64,000 nucleotides of DNA from Dioscorea cayenensis subsp. rotundata (Eukaryota > Streptophyta > Magnoliopsida > Dioscoreales > Dioscoreaceae): NCBI RefSeq assembly GCF_009730915.1, contig NC_052490.1:31868625-31932624 (forward strand). The letters are read 5' to 3'. The notes beneath the pieces were generated by a model. The model made no database searches. It was not told where the DNA came from and was given only the letters and a program-made list of their open reading frames with translations. Numbering within the stretch: position 1 is the stretch's first letter; each line of letters starts with the position of its first letter. Below are positions 12,100 through 24,827 of this stretch, in pieces. Both the position numbers and the translations under genes were made by a program.

Positions 12100-15000
12100 T
12101 CTAACTTCCATTTAACATCAAGTTCTTGTCTCCCCGCTTCTTGATGGTGACAACTACCCAATATGGAGTCGTAATATCTAATTTGCATTGGAGCAAAAAA
12201 ATAAACTCGGATTTATTGATGGCAGATCTCACTTCTCCGATGTTTTCTCATTGGTCTCGGTGCAATCGGATGGTATAATCCTTGCTACTTAGTTCCACAG
12301 ATTCTTCGCTCAAATCTAGCATTCTTTGGGTCGATACTGCCTATGCTGTGTGACATGATCTCAAGGTTCAATTCTCACAAAAGAATATTTCTCGTAAATT
12401 TGAATTGCGTCGAGAGATCTTTCAACATAAACAAGAGAATAACTCTATTTTTTATCATTATGCATCATTAAAAGCACTATGGGATGAGCTTTCCTCATAC
12501 ACAACTCACCCTAATTGTACATGTGGTGCTCTTAATGATCTTCATTTAATTTATACTACTGACCGTTAAATAAAATTTTTTAATGGCTTGGACGAATCAT
12601 TTGCCCAAGTTCAAAGTCAGATTCTCTTGACAAACCCTCTTCCCACAATTGAGCAAACTCATTCTATGTTATAGCGAGAAGAATGGCAACGCTGGGTGAC
12701 CGCTCACTCTCCTTCTCCTATTCACTCTGCACTGATAGCCCAACCACGTCCCAATGGTGGTGTCTCACAACGCCGTCCACGTCCCCATTATCATTGTGAT
12801 CATTGCAACCTCGACGGTTATAGCACTTCTCGTCGTTGGGTCTTACATCCAGAGCAGAAAAAGCCGTCAAGTTTCATAATCCATCAACTTGGCCCAACCA
12901 ATCACGGATTCTGTAGTTCCTTCTACATGACCTATGGGTTCCCCTTCAAGTGGTCATGTTAGTCAACAATCTGCAGCTAGTCCTACTTTGGCACCAGATC
13001 AGATCTCTCAATTGTTGGCACAACTTCAGCTTGGTAATAATAGTCCTTTCTCAGATTTTGCAAGTACAGTTAACTGTTTTATGAGTTCTAGTACCCATAA
13101 TATTGCTTGGATTGTTGATACGGAACAAGCGATTATATGATTTCTGATATGTCTTTTTTTCATACATCCACACCATGTGCTCAACCTTGACCTATTACTC
13201 TACCTAATAATTCTCAAATGTTTGCCACTCACATTGGCACTGTCTCTTTATTTCTTGGATACATCATTACTAATGTTCTATTTATTCCTAACTTTCATTT
13301 CAATCTCTTGTCCATCATCAAGTTAACCCAACAACTTTCTTGCGCCACTATTTTTTCTTTTGATTGTTATCACTTGCAGAACCTACATACGAAGAAAGTG
13401 ATAAGCACAGGACCACGGTTGCATGATGGTCTTTATATCTTGGAGTCTTGCCTAGTTTGTCTTGCAATCACATCCACCACAAAACAAGCTTTTGATTTGT
13501 GGCACTATAGACTTGGTCATCACTCTCACTCTATAGACAACTCTATTTTATTTACAAACCCTTCCATTAAAATAAATTCATCATCCCCTTGTGGCATTTG
13601 TCCTTTAGCCAAATTTACTCGTTTGTCTTTTCATACTAGTATCATTTCTACCACTACATCTTTTGACTTATTCCATGTTGATGTTTAGGGTCCATACCAA
13701 ACACCAACATTATCTAGCGCACATTATTTTTTAACATTGGTTGATGATTTTTCATGTTCCACATGGGTGTTTCTCATGAACCTCAAATTTGATGTGAATT
13801 TTTTAATCCCTTATTTTTTTTCGCATGATTAACATGCAATTTTGCTAAAAGCATAAAACAAATTTGGTCAGATAATGCTAGAGAATTCTTTAATCACTCT
13901 ACCACTTTATTTTTACAACAATTAGGCATCATTCAACAATCTAGTTGCATTGGAACACCCCCAACAAAATGGTGTTATTGAACGGAAACATCGGCACTTA
14001 CTCAATGTTGCTGGTGCCCTTCGTTTTCAATCACAAATTCCATTACATTTTTTGGGCGAATGTATTTTAACAACTGCATATTTAATTAACCGTCTTCCAA
14101 CTAAAGTTCTTCATGATAAAATGCCACTTGAACTTCTTTTCTCTATACCACCCTCTTATGATCATCTTCATATTTTTGGATGTCTTTGTTATGGCAAAAA
14201 TTAAAGTCCTAGTGATAAGTTTGACAAACGCTCTTCTCCCGGTATTTTTTAGGATATCCACCTGGTCAAAAGGCTACAAAATCTATGACTTATCCACTAA
14301 GCAAATTTTTGTCAATTTAGATGCCATTTTCCATGAAATTATTTTTCCTTTCACCTTGAAACCATCCGATTCACAATCCATCACATTTTCATCGCATATT
14401 GTCTCACAAGATGAAGATTCTTCTGTAAGTACCCATTCACCCACCTTTACCACATCTACACCTCCTATTGATCAATATGAACCAACCATTACACTAAACC
14501 TAGACCCACATCTAATCACTCAGCGTATGGAACAACCAATCTGACAGCCTGTTTCACTTAAAGACTATCATGTGACTAAGCCCCATCTTCGTCACACTTC
14601 TTCGTCTTCAAGTTCTTCCTCGCCTGGCTCTCATTCTTTGAATACTTTTTTGACATATGATCGATTTAGTTCCAAGCATGTTTTCTATTTAAATTCTATG
14701 ACTCATGAACCTACACCATTTTGAGAGGCAATGCAAAACCAAGTTTGGCATGATGCCATGTAGGCTGAGATGACTGTTCTTGTTTCAAATAAGACTTGGT
14801 ATGTTGTTCCTCTTCCTCAAGGCAAGAAACCAATTCGATCAAAATGGGTCTACAAAATTAAAAGACATTCTGATGGTACAATTAAACGTTATAAAGCCTG
14901 ACTTGTTGCAAAGGGGAATAACCAAGTTGAAGGTGCCGACTATCATGACACATTTGCTCTTGTTGCTAAACTCACCATTGTGTGGGCCCTTCTTGCTTTA

Positions 15001-15316
15001 GTTGCCATCAAAAGTTGGTCTCTTCATCAACTCGAAGTCCACAATGCTTTTCTCCATGGTGAGTTGAAAGAGGAACTATATGTCTTTACCTCCGGGGTAT
15101 CAGCATAAGGGGGAGCCGCTTGTCTGTTGTCTTCATAAGTCTCCGTATGGCTTAAAACAAGCTCCTCGCCAATGGTTCTCTAAGTTCTTTAATGTCCTTA
15201 TTGCTTATGGTTTCACACAATCCCAAGCATATCATAGCTTATTCTTTCTTCATCGTGGTGATATTGATATATTTATACTTGTTTATGTTGATGATATCAC
15301 GTTGCAGAATGAGTAA
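12100..15316 (+). mobile_element. Broken Ty1/copia LTR retrotransposon relic
   Basis: A degraded Ty1/copia pol region reads left to right. Parts are gag-like sequence (about 12,140-12,900), a short protease-like stretch near 13,100, integrase (about 13,430-14,200) and reverse transcriptase (about 14,720-15,310). Integrase is shown by LWHYRLGHHS, CGICPLAKFTRLSF and [16 protein letters not shown]. Reverse transcriptase is shown by the order of domains and the YVDDI core. The order gag-protease-integrase-RT is diagnostic of copia. The element is fragmentary, with roughly ten or more breaks. It stops inside the RT domain, so RNase H and the 3' LTR are missing. I could not define paired LTRs or a target-site duplication. 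The decay suggests an old insertion. It lies between the epimerase promoter and the UBA-protein gene. Confidence 0.9.
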
Positions 15317-15819
15317 TCTAGGGACGTCCACAATAGCCATCGGATGGTAATCTGACGACTACGATCATCATAAACAGTTCAAAACGCGTTTTACATTGTC
15401 ATACAATAACATAAAATAGTAAAAAATTGTACATCACCTATATAAACAAACAACTGTGATTAAACATCAATAGAATAGAGAACAGTAATCTAGAGAATCT
15501 TTTCCCTGTATATATATTTTTTTATATTTGATTTTTGTGAAAGAGGACTTGGTTTGCAGCAAAGCTAACAAATACCAAACTTTTCAGGATTTAAAGAAGA
15601 AAAAACTTTATTCTATTTTAATTAAATTAGAGAAATCTAAGATTAAATCCAACCATCGAAATGGAGTTCATATCACAAGATAGAATGGACGGTGGATATC
15701 ATGCTCGCATCGTGAGGTCAATCACCGCCCAACCTTCTCCGACTATTATATTTCTCCTCTCTCTCTCTCTCTCTCTATCTCTCTTGTTCCTTCGCTCGCG
15801 ATCTCTTGATCTCGGTCTC
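15317..15819 (+). promoter_or_regulatory. Promoter and 5' leader of the UBA-protein gene
   Basis: Between the copia relic and the UBA-protein start codon lie 500 bp that should hold the promoter. A CT-rich run (15755-15782) precedes the start, as is common in plant leaders. An in-frame ATG at 15661 stays open into the coding region but encodes low-complexity Leu/Ser sequence through the CT run. The TATA-like tatatatattttttta at 15511-15526 is a possible promoter element, not proven. Confidence 0.4.
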
Positions 15820-18675
15820 ATGGACTACGATTTCAGGACCCGAACCGCTCCCGCGTATCGGCCTGCCGGCGCCGGCACCGCATCAACGATGTACCCTAGG
15901 GTCGGTCAGCCGGGTGCTCCGCCGCCTGCCCGGGCTCCCTATCACCACTCGACCTCTTCTTCCCCTCAGTCTGGTAAACTCTTCTCTCCCCCTATTCAAT
16001 CTTCTATTGATTTGAATGTTCGTACCTTGGTTTTGGATGATTGATGGAAAAGTTATCAAATTGCATGGTTTTGACTGATTCTATGGCGTAGGTTTGATGT
16101 AAAATCAGGGTTTTATATTAGTGTTATTGTATTCATCTAATTTGTCATGTTATGTGAAGGTGTGGAATGATTACTAGGTCTAAGATTATTCAAGGTGATC
16201 TTTTTTGTGGAATTTCTTTGTAATCTTTGCCTCTTTTCCCCCCTTTGCTTTTGAACTTCTTAATGTTATTTTTTCATACTTGGATGGATGTGTGAATTGG
16301 TTATTGTTTTACTATTTTTTTTTGCAGCAGGGCTTGGTATCAGAGTTACAATTAAACCGGAATATCAGATTCGTCCTCCTGTAAGCTTTAAAATCCTATC
16401 TATTTTCCCCCTTCTCTCTTTTTATATCTTCTAATAACATGTATGAGTTTTTCCATTAATTTTTTTTTTTAAGTAGACGATGACTTACGGGTATTGGGAG
16501 AGCTCATAGTGTTAAAATTTTTATATGAGCCTATAGGCTGAGCATGATTTCCAAATTACATTCATATGGTATCAATGCTGTTTTTTTTTTTTTCGTTATG
16601 ATATACAAAGCATCCAGTAATTGGAAGCTTCGTTGCCTCTGCTATGATACATCTCTATGTGTTTCACATGTCCTATTTTAGTCACACAATGGTCACCACC
16701 TGCTACTGAAGTAGGATCAACATATCTTTTTTGCTCAATTGTTTTATCATGTGATGTAGTATGTCCTTGGTACAGGAACATTTGCCAATCACGCTTTATA
16801 GATTCATTCATTAGCTCGGAGTCATTAGACCATATGAGATGCATCGGAGGGAGGTCACAGCTTAATGCTGTAGCTGTCTCATAACTGATATGGTTGCATG
16901 CTATCGTGAGTAATGGATTTTAAAGGAAGTGTTTTTTGTGAAATGACTGGGAAATAGAATACGTTTGTGGTTAGGGTGGTCATAAAAGCCATTGTTAATC
17001 ATCTTGAATGCAGAATAAATTACAATGGGTGTCTTGCATATGAGGAAAATGAGTTCTTTGTATGAATGGACCTTATGTAATCATTTATAGCCAATCAACC
17101 TTCCATTGAAGAACAAGACCAAAATAAAATACATTATGACTATATTGATTCCCAACTTTTGCTGCAATCTAATACAACGAAAAAATTGTTGGCTCTTGAA
17201 TATGCTTAAAACTTCTTTGAGCCTCAAATTTTTTAAGAGGCAGGAAATGGGGAAGATAATGGTGCTTTGTCTATATTGTGATGATTCAGGCCTTGAGTAC
17301 ATCTTGTTACACTATCATTTTAAGTTAGATCACTTGAAGTGCAACCAAAGAAGTGCAGAATATTACCAATGTTAATCACAAATTCTTATTCAAGACTTCT
17401 TTGAGTTTTGACTATTCTGTCAAAGATGTTATATTTATTCATTTGTCACATGAGAGTTTTTTTTTTAATCTCTTACAAAAAGTACCTTTTCAGCCCCCAC
17501 TGGCAGCACAAATGCCCAACATACCTCGGAGCACCTTCCAGTTTGACTTTGATTTTGAAAGAAGAATACTTGCTGAAGCTGAGAAGGAAACCCAGAACTG
17601 GGGCAAGATTGCAGGAGAAACCCAGCCAACAAAAACCGCTCCAAGTTCTATGGTTTGATAATTTCTAAAATAATCTCCATATATTCATTTCTTGCTTTAT
17701 TTGTTTGTGTGAATTTTTACTACTATGTCTATTTCTTTTCCCCCACAAGTTTACTTATAAGCCTATTATCTTATTAATTTGTCATACTATTTCTCCTTGA
17801 AAAAGGATGCATGTCCGTATCTTATTCATTTGTTCGCTTTTTTGTCCTTCAAGATATTTGATGAATCATAGCCTCTTTTTTTATTACAGAATTGATGTTT
17901 TGCAGTTTTGCCATAATATACTGCAATTATTGCAGATTTCTCCTGCAGAAATATACATATATGACCAACTATTGATTCTCCTCTTATAAAAAGGATATTT
18001 AAGAATGAAGTTTGTCTTCCTGTGTATATTACGCATGAGGAAGTCTTTTTATCGGTTATTTATAACTCTTCATTGGGCTGATTTGTTAACACAATGATAT
18101 GTGAAACTCAACATTCTTAATAACATAATTGGTTTATTTGTTTTATAGGCTCCTGCTGGGGATCCTTTGGTGGACAAGTATGTTGCCTCAGGTCTTGGAC
18201 GTGAAGCGGTATCTCTTGCAGTTCTGAATTATGGAGATAATCCAATCAAGGTGATTATCTTCTTTGCGGGTCAATTATGTTCTTTTCCTGTTAACTGATA
18301 TTAAATTAAAAAATCGCCGTACCTCAGCTCATTATTATTATTATTATTATTATTTTGGATGAATTTTTCTGGTTCACCAGTCTTAGGCACATATGAACTG
18401 GTAAAAACTTGTGGCCATGACTTAAATTCGTCCAACACCCTATTCAAAGAAATATTTGCACTGTATAATTTAGATTATTATCTTGTTTCATTATGAAAAT
18501 TAGGATGCAAAGATAACCAAATTAAACATGTTACTTTCAGGTGAGAGAGTTTGTGAAAGGCTACAACCTTCTTCGTGAAATGGGTTTCTCATCGAAAAAT
18601 GTTGCCGAAGCACTAGCCATGTATGACAATGACACAGACAAAGCTTTGGCGCATTTCCTCAACAGTTCATCATGA
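15820..18675 (+). CDS. UBA/TS-N-domain protein (plant At5g53330-like)
   Basis: This plant-conserved small protein has a ubiquitin-associated-type C-terminus. Its molecular role is not well established; related architecture suggests ubiquitin binding. Five exons: 15820-15973, 16331-16380, 17494-17652, 18149-18250 and 18541-18675, totalling 600 nt or 199 aa. The N-terminus (MDYDFRTRTAPAYR) is followed by a Pro/Gly/Ala-rich segment, then GIRVTIKPEYQIRPPPP and the conserved RSTFQFDFDFERRILAEAEK. The C-terminal 80 residues hold the helical UBA region, with DKYVASGLGREAVSLAVLNY and REMGFSSKNVAEALAMYDND. I chose 15820 because family members begin MDYD; an in-frame ATG 53 codons upstream is unlikely. 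Exon 2 has a tandem cagcag acceptor that could add one Ala. It converges on HPGT1, as I recall its orthologue neighbouring HPGT1 in Arabidopsis. Confidence 0.9.
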
Positions 18676-19287
18676 TTGTTCATATGCTCATTATATTTGG
18701 AGCAATTGTTATCTCATGTTACAACAAACAATGTGATTTACAAGAGTTCATATAGTCTGATTTGTTTCGACGGAGTTGCCTGTATAATCTCCAGCTTTTA
18801 TTTGAACACACGCTTGCGCCCACACACAAAAAAAAAAAAAAATGCCTTGTTTTCCTTGTTTGTTTGTTTTGTGCCTGATGTTAAAATCATAATGTTTATT
18901 CTAGTGACTGCATACTGTAGAAATATAAATAAAATTGGCCTGGATATTATTTAATGGTTAACAGTTAACTGGTTTCATTCAATCTGGTCTCTTACATAAG
19001 AAAAAAAAAATGGTTAGTGGAGCTGCTACAATGCAACACAGAATACAGAGATTCAAAAAGCCTAATGAAAGAAACTAAATTCTATAATGATCACTGCCAA
19101 TGGAACCAGCCTTTCTCTAGATATTTGCAGGAGCTGGTGATGTTGAAGGTATAATGATTTCCGTGGACTTAGCTAAGCATGGAGCCAATGAAATTGCAAA
19201 ATAATCGGGTCTTCAAAATCATCCGTTTCAAGAAAATGGAGCATGATTCCATAATAAATTTCAAGTGGGCAGGCAAGCATGTATTGA
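18676..19287. other. Convergent 3' regions of UBA-protein gene and HPGT1
   Basis: A 612-bp gap between converging stop codons. It should contain both 3' UTRs; an A-run at 18829-18841 is present. No other feature is visible. Confidence 0.6.
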
Positions 19288-22200
19288 TCACACAGCTGAA
19301 CAAATGGCCCCTGAGAAACAAACAAGAGACATTAAGCTCTTTCACAAAGATGTTAAAATGAACAGATGAATGCTTGGACATCGTAATAATGTGCACCTGA
19401 AGTCCATGACGAGCAACACAGTTTCCCTTCATCAACATGATTAACATCAAGCCCGATGAACCATGATCCAACACTAACGTCATCATGAGCATATGTCCGT
19501 AGAATATCTCTGTCAGTCGACAAATAAAAGGGTATCAATAATCCTGTTCTATATCTCATTAGCAAAATTGGTTGACAATAAATGCAACCATACGATAAGG
19601 GTGCATTAAAAGTGAGCTCACCTATTTATAGAAATGAATTGTGCCAATGCTCTAGATATGACAAACATTTCCCCTGATGCATGACGGAAATACCTGTTCC
19701 ACAATCATAATTTTATCAGGCAATAACAAACACCCGGAATGGCATTTTAGAAATTATCCATGCTGCCTAGATCTTTGTAAAACATAATGCTTAACATAAT
19801 GGCAATCTACAAAACAAATTGAATATGATTACGACTAATCATTCATCAAAACATTTTAGTGCAGAAATTTTTTTAACAAGACAGCATGAGAATATAGGAG
19901 AGCCTATCTGCCTGCAATTTCTCTTCTCATATCCTTTTGGTAATAGGGCAGAAACATAAGAAAAATGGTTTACCCATTATGGTTTCTGTCATGATAACCA
20001 AACTCAACTCTCATCAGTTGATTCATCCTTTTGTAACATGGTTAAAGATAATGTTTATGCCAAAAATTGAGAATCTGACAAAAACTACTTATCCACACAG
20101 CAGAGGCAAATTGACATAATATAACTTACGATTTTCCATCGCCAAATTTCCACCAATCTGGTTCAAACCATTTATGATTCCTGCATAAGCGAAGCATCAG
20201 ATGGCAACAAAATTCTCAAAGCTCAGAACACACTCATACTAAAGAAGAAAATACAAATAGAAATTTTAACTGCACTCACGAGTCTGAGAAAACTTCGCCT
20301 GATTTCATACACCCAAGATAAACACGAGGTTTGTCCACATGAGCTGAAAGCATTGCTCCAAGGGAATCTGTATAAGATAAAGTATAAGATTAAGAGGTCA
20401 TAAGTCTATAAATAGACTGAAAATGTTTCCTTTCTTGTGTAATTTTCTTTGGTATAATTAATCCAATGCATGGAAACAGCATTTACTATAACCTGCAAGT
20501 TAGAATCATTTATGACCAATATTGTAATAATAGATTTTACGGCTAGTAATAAACAAATTCACTTCATTCTGTGGTGTGATAAAACAATTCCCACAACATA
20601 AGCCGAAAAACTTCCTCCACAACCTCTGAATTGGCATAAAATAAAGAAGTTGGTGTAATTACACAGAGGCTAATCCTTATCAAGGAGAAAGACTAACCAA
20701 TATTGACATAGATATTGTCATTGACCTTCACATAGAAGTCTGCATCCCAAGTATCTACAGCATGAGCAAGAAACAGCCTTGTCTTCTTTGGAACTTCTTC
20801 AGAAGCTTCAACAACATTATCCTGATGAGGAAAATGAATGCTTGAATCATGTGAGGCAAGAAGAAAAAAGGATATTCAAAATTTGCAGGTCAATTTAACT
20901 GTTGTGTCTGAAACAAAAAACAAATTTCAGTGATGATTGCACGTGAATGGATGTTAAGTCAACTAAGATAAATAATGTGCTTCTAGACCATTATTTCTGA
21001 TAGGATATTTATTGCTGATACATGTGATGGCAAAATTAAATGAATTTCCTTGTGTATTCATCAAGTGGTTTAAACATCAACACCAAGAGTTGAATGGATT
21101 GTGAATCATATACACTCTGCCATACAACTATGCAGATTATAAAGACAAGTAATTTTATAAATTCTACAATGCCAAAAAAACGATATAAATAAGAAATATC
21201 AGATTGTTTTCACATTTTCCACTGCACAGCAAAGCCAGGCATCTTACAATCTGACACAACCATATTGCTGTGGAACTTTGTGGACTACAAGTTTGGAGTC
21301 ATTTTCACAAGTATCAGCCCTTAGCTGCCAAACCCCCAATGCAGAACTTAGGCAAGTGGTTTGAGGGGAATGTGTGTCCTAAAAGAATATGTAAATGTTG
21401 GGGAATTAGTAGGTTCATGCACGGAACTTTTGAAGAAGCTCAAGTAATCGGTTAACTCTGGCCCAACTTGTTTATATGGTTGAAAGGAATTATGCAAGCA
21501 TGTGCAAGCTTTGCATAGATTATGCCCAGTAAGCGAACAAAAATCACTCTCTACATTTGGACTACCCCATCTTTGACATGAGATAAGGCAGCTATGAGCA
21601 AACTACAGGATTACTATGTGATAAGCTATCGGAACAACTGCAGGGTTATTCAGCATCTAAAACCAAACAAAAGTGATACAGAAACTAGAAGTAAGACAAA
21701 ATGCTACATGGAAAAGCAATGACATACAAGAACAATGAAGTCTTTGGAGTGTTTATTTTCATCATCAATAGCCCTGTCCATGCTATCTCCCCGATTTGCA
21801 CTGCATACCAAAACCAAAACCAAGTTAAACTTAGAACTCAAGTGCTTATTCCAAATATCACGCAAAGAAATGAAACCTTCTTCCTATCACAAATCGCACT
21901 ACAACGCCTTTGTCTTCTTCCAATTTTTTTAGTTCTGCACCTGCATATAAAGTTTAAATAGAAGTTCTTTCAGTCTTCTTTCAATCCAGTTTAGCCTCAG
22001 ATTATCTTTATAATACAAATCGATTTGCAGAATTATAATATAACATCAAATCAACTGTAAAATTATTCATAAAGAAAGTGACCCCAAAATCATTATAATG
22101 CACACATGAAAGATTTCTGAAGGATGAGAGTTGGCATTCTACCAGATGGTACCCATGATTTCCGAATGGCGTCTCTACCGTTCTTGCTTTCAAAACCAGT

Positions 22201-23015
22201 AAGGATACCTATTACTGCCAACAACCTCTTCTTCGAAGGAGCTCCATTGGTGTCAGAAGACTCTGAACCATAGCCATACTTCGAAACGTAACCTTCATGC
22301 CTGGCAGCAGCCAACTCCATTTCAAGTGCTGCTAATTTCTTATGCTGATCCCTGCAAAGTGCAAACTCATAACCTCAGTATTCAAAACACCCCTTCCTCC
22401 CTCAAAATCCAATTTTGAACTCCCAAATCGACAAACCAAATTGGGTGTCTGATAAAAATCACCTGCAAGCAACCATCTTCAGCGATTCATCCACTGATAT
22501 CGCAGTCTGCCTCTGCAAAAATTCCACAATAAGGTCGCTATTTTTCCTCCCCAGATCGTCGTACATTGAAACAATGAATTCAACACAATAAAACGAAAGA
22601 ATAGCTCTGAATTGAACTTCAATAAACAGTTCCACCCAAAAAATCCAAACGATTCAAATAAATTTCAGATCTGGAATCCCAGATGGTCCAACAAACGAAA
22701 CCATAATGAATACAACGAAAAGTCAGAATACCTTCCCGGTTCTCCGATCGAGCTCTTTGATAAGATAAACCCTATTCTCCGCATCCTGCCACAACCTAAC
22801 ATCCCGAAAAGAAAACCCCACCGAATCACACACCAATAAAATCAAATACATGAAACCAAAACCAATCAATTTAGAATACGAAGGTCAAGGTGTGGGATCT
22901 ACCGGCCGGCAACATATACGGAGGCCATGGTGGCGAGCATGGCGAGCATAAAGGAGGAGATCGGTGATCGGAGGGCAAGCCCCGGCAAGCGATGACTGGA
23001 TCCCCGGCTCTGCAT
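19288..23015 (-). CDS. HPGT1: Hydroxyproline O-galactosyltransferase, HPGT1-like (GT31)
   Basis: This Golgi type II membrane enzyme adds the first galactose to hydroxyproline on arabinogalactan proteins (family knowledge). Twelve minus-strand exons: 23015-22903, 22795-22732, 22512-22463, 22351-22143, 21940-21877, 21800-21728, 20821-20698, 20367-20280, 20180-20130, 19693-19622, 19509-19397 and 19310-19288. They total 1044 nt, or 347 aa, close to Arabidopsis HPGT1. Residues 1-22 are a basic cytosolic tail (MQSRGSSHRLPGLALR) and about 23-37 form the membrane anchor. A stem follows, then the GT31 domain with [68 protein letters not shown] and YAHDDVSVGSWFIGLDVNHV. The metal-binding triad position reads Asn225-Asp226-Asn227. 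It probably acts on proteins such as the AG-peptide encoded 12 kb away, but that is shared pathway only. Confidence 0.95.
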
Positions 23016-24524
23016 TCCTCGTCGATCCCCCTTCTCGGATATCGAAGATGGAGAGCGAGAGAGGTTATAGAGATCTGGGGTTGTTGGGAGAGAAGGGACG
23101 TTTGCACGATCGAAAGAAGATGAAGAAGAGGTTGGAAGTATATCGAGTGCGAGGTCGAGGAAACGTCCATTTTCGTTTTGTTTTTGTTAGCGAGACGATG
23201 AGACGATGAGTAAAATAAAATTCAAAATTTTATTTTTATTTTTTATTTTTTAAATTATATATTTATTTATTTATTTATTTATTTAGAATTTATTTATTCA
23301 GTTATTGATAAATAAGAGTGCTTTCAGAATTTGTGGTTTAAAAACTACTACTTATGATGTTATGGAAAATTATTTTATAAGTTTTATAGTTTGCACTTTA
23401 AATTTATCTGTTTAATTTTTGAGTTGAAGATTTCAATTTATAATCATATAAATGTAAATTTTTATCAAAATTAAGATTGGTGATTTTTTTATGATTATTT
23501 GCATAGCTGATTTGAAATTGAATAGGCTTGACATCTTCGTAGTTACTATCAAACCTAATTTTAACGTAGTTGTTTTGGTGTATTGAGATTTCATGTTTAA
23601 TTTAAAAAGGAAGTGAAGAAAATTGATCTGATTTTTTCTATTTTATGCCTCACTTATAGTATTTATTAGTGTTAAAATTAGGAAATTAATAATTTTTTTT
23701 ATTTATTAAGAAAGTGAATTTTGAATTAAGCTAGCTTCAAAAAAAATTTATTAAAATGGGAAAGTATGACAATTTATAAAAACTTATTTCCATTCACTTG
23801 CAAAGCTTTTTTTAAACCCATAAAATTTCATCTAATACTAAAACTCTCCGGTTCTATTTTTACTTTTCTAATAAATAAATACAAAAAAATAGTGGACACT
23901 TTCCTCCACTTCAAAAACAAGTGATACTCCCCTATTTTTATGTTTTCAATCACTTCCCCTAAAATCAATGGGTACATTTTCTATCACTTGTTGCTCATAT
24001 AAATTCATCATATATTTTTTTATTTAATCTCCTAATCAATGATCGGTTTATTTTATCTTTTTATTTTATGTTCTGAGTTCATTTTGGTGTAAAATTTCAT
24101 GCTTCCTTTCCTTTAAATATAGTTTGTAGTTTATCCATTTGAAAAATAAATAAAAAGTAACCATGACCAAATTATTATATTTTAAAAAAAAAATCGAACC
24201 ACCAAAGATAAAAGCCACTGGTTTTACTACGGAAAACTTACAGGCCGGACATTGAAGTGACAAGTTATGGGTGTCCAATTAACTGGTTCAGTTAAAAACA
24301 ACGGATGTCATCTAATTAAAGTGGTAATTAATAATTATGATCCTCTAATTTGGTACAAGGTGTATGACACAATTGACAACCGCCTAATCAAAAGTGCACG
24401 GATCCATCTTTGAAGTTTTGGTTGAATTTGGAATCCAGAAATGTACCTTCTTTTCAATTGTCTTCCAACCCCTTCCAATAGACCGGGTTCCGTGTAATAA
24501 TCACGAACTAAAATGTGGTTGATT

Positions 24525-24827
24525 CCATTTTTACTATTCACCAGAGCCCTGACTTTTTAAATCCGCGTGTTGAGGAGTCAGAAGGTGTTTTTCCTTCTGG
24601 TGGGTCTCAGGAGCAGCGCATGGGCAAGTTACAGGATGTCGTTGGGGTGTGTGGACGGCTTTGTGGTGCCGCTGTTCGGTTGTTTTTGCTTTCTGTTTCC
24701 TCTGTTTTACGACTTCTTGTGGACTGTTGTTGTTGTTTGGTTTGTGTCTCTCCTTGGAGGGTATGGTTAGTCTGTTGTAGTTTGTTCATTTTATTTAATG
24801 GTAGTGGTTTATCCACCTTTTCAAAAA
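24525..24827 (+). mobile_element. 5'-truncated L1-type LINE tail with target-site duplication
   Basis: The 15-bp word aaaatgtggttgatt occurs at 24510-24524 and again at 24828-24842, flanking about 303 bp of base composition (T/G-rich) unlike its surroundings. The insert ends with gtggtttatccac, which can form a small hairpin, then ttttc and an A-run. That tail is typical of plant L1 LINE 3' ends. An A-tail plus a duplication of this length indicates target-primed reverse transcription. No RT domain remains, so only the 3' end was copied. The perfect duplication implies a fairly recent insertion. A processed transcript copy is the alternative. Confidence 0.75.
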
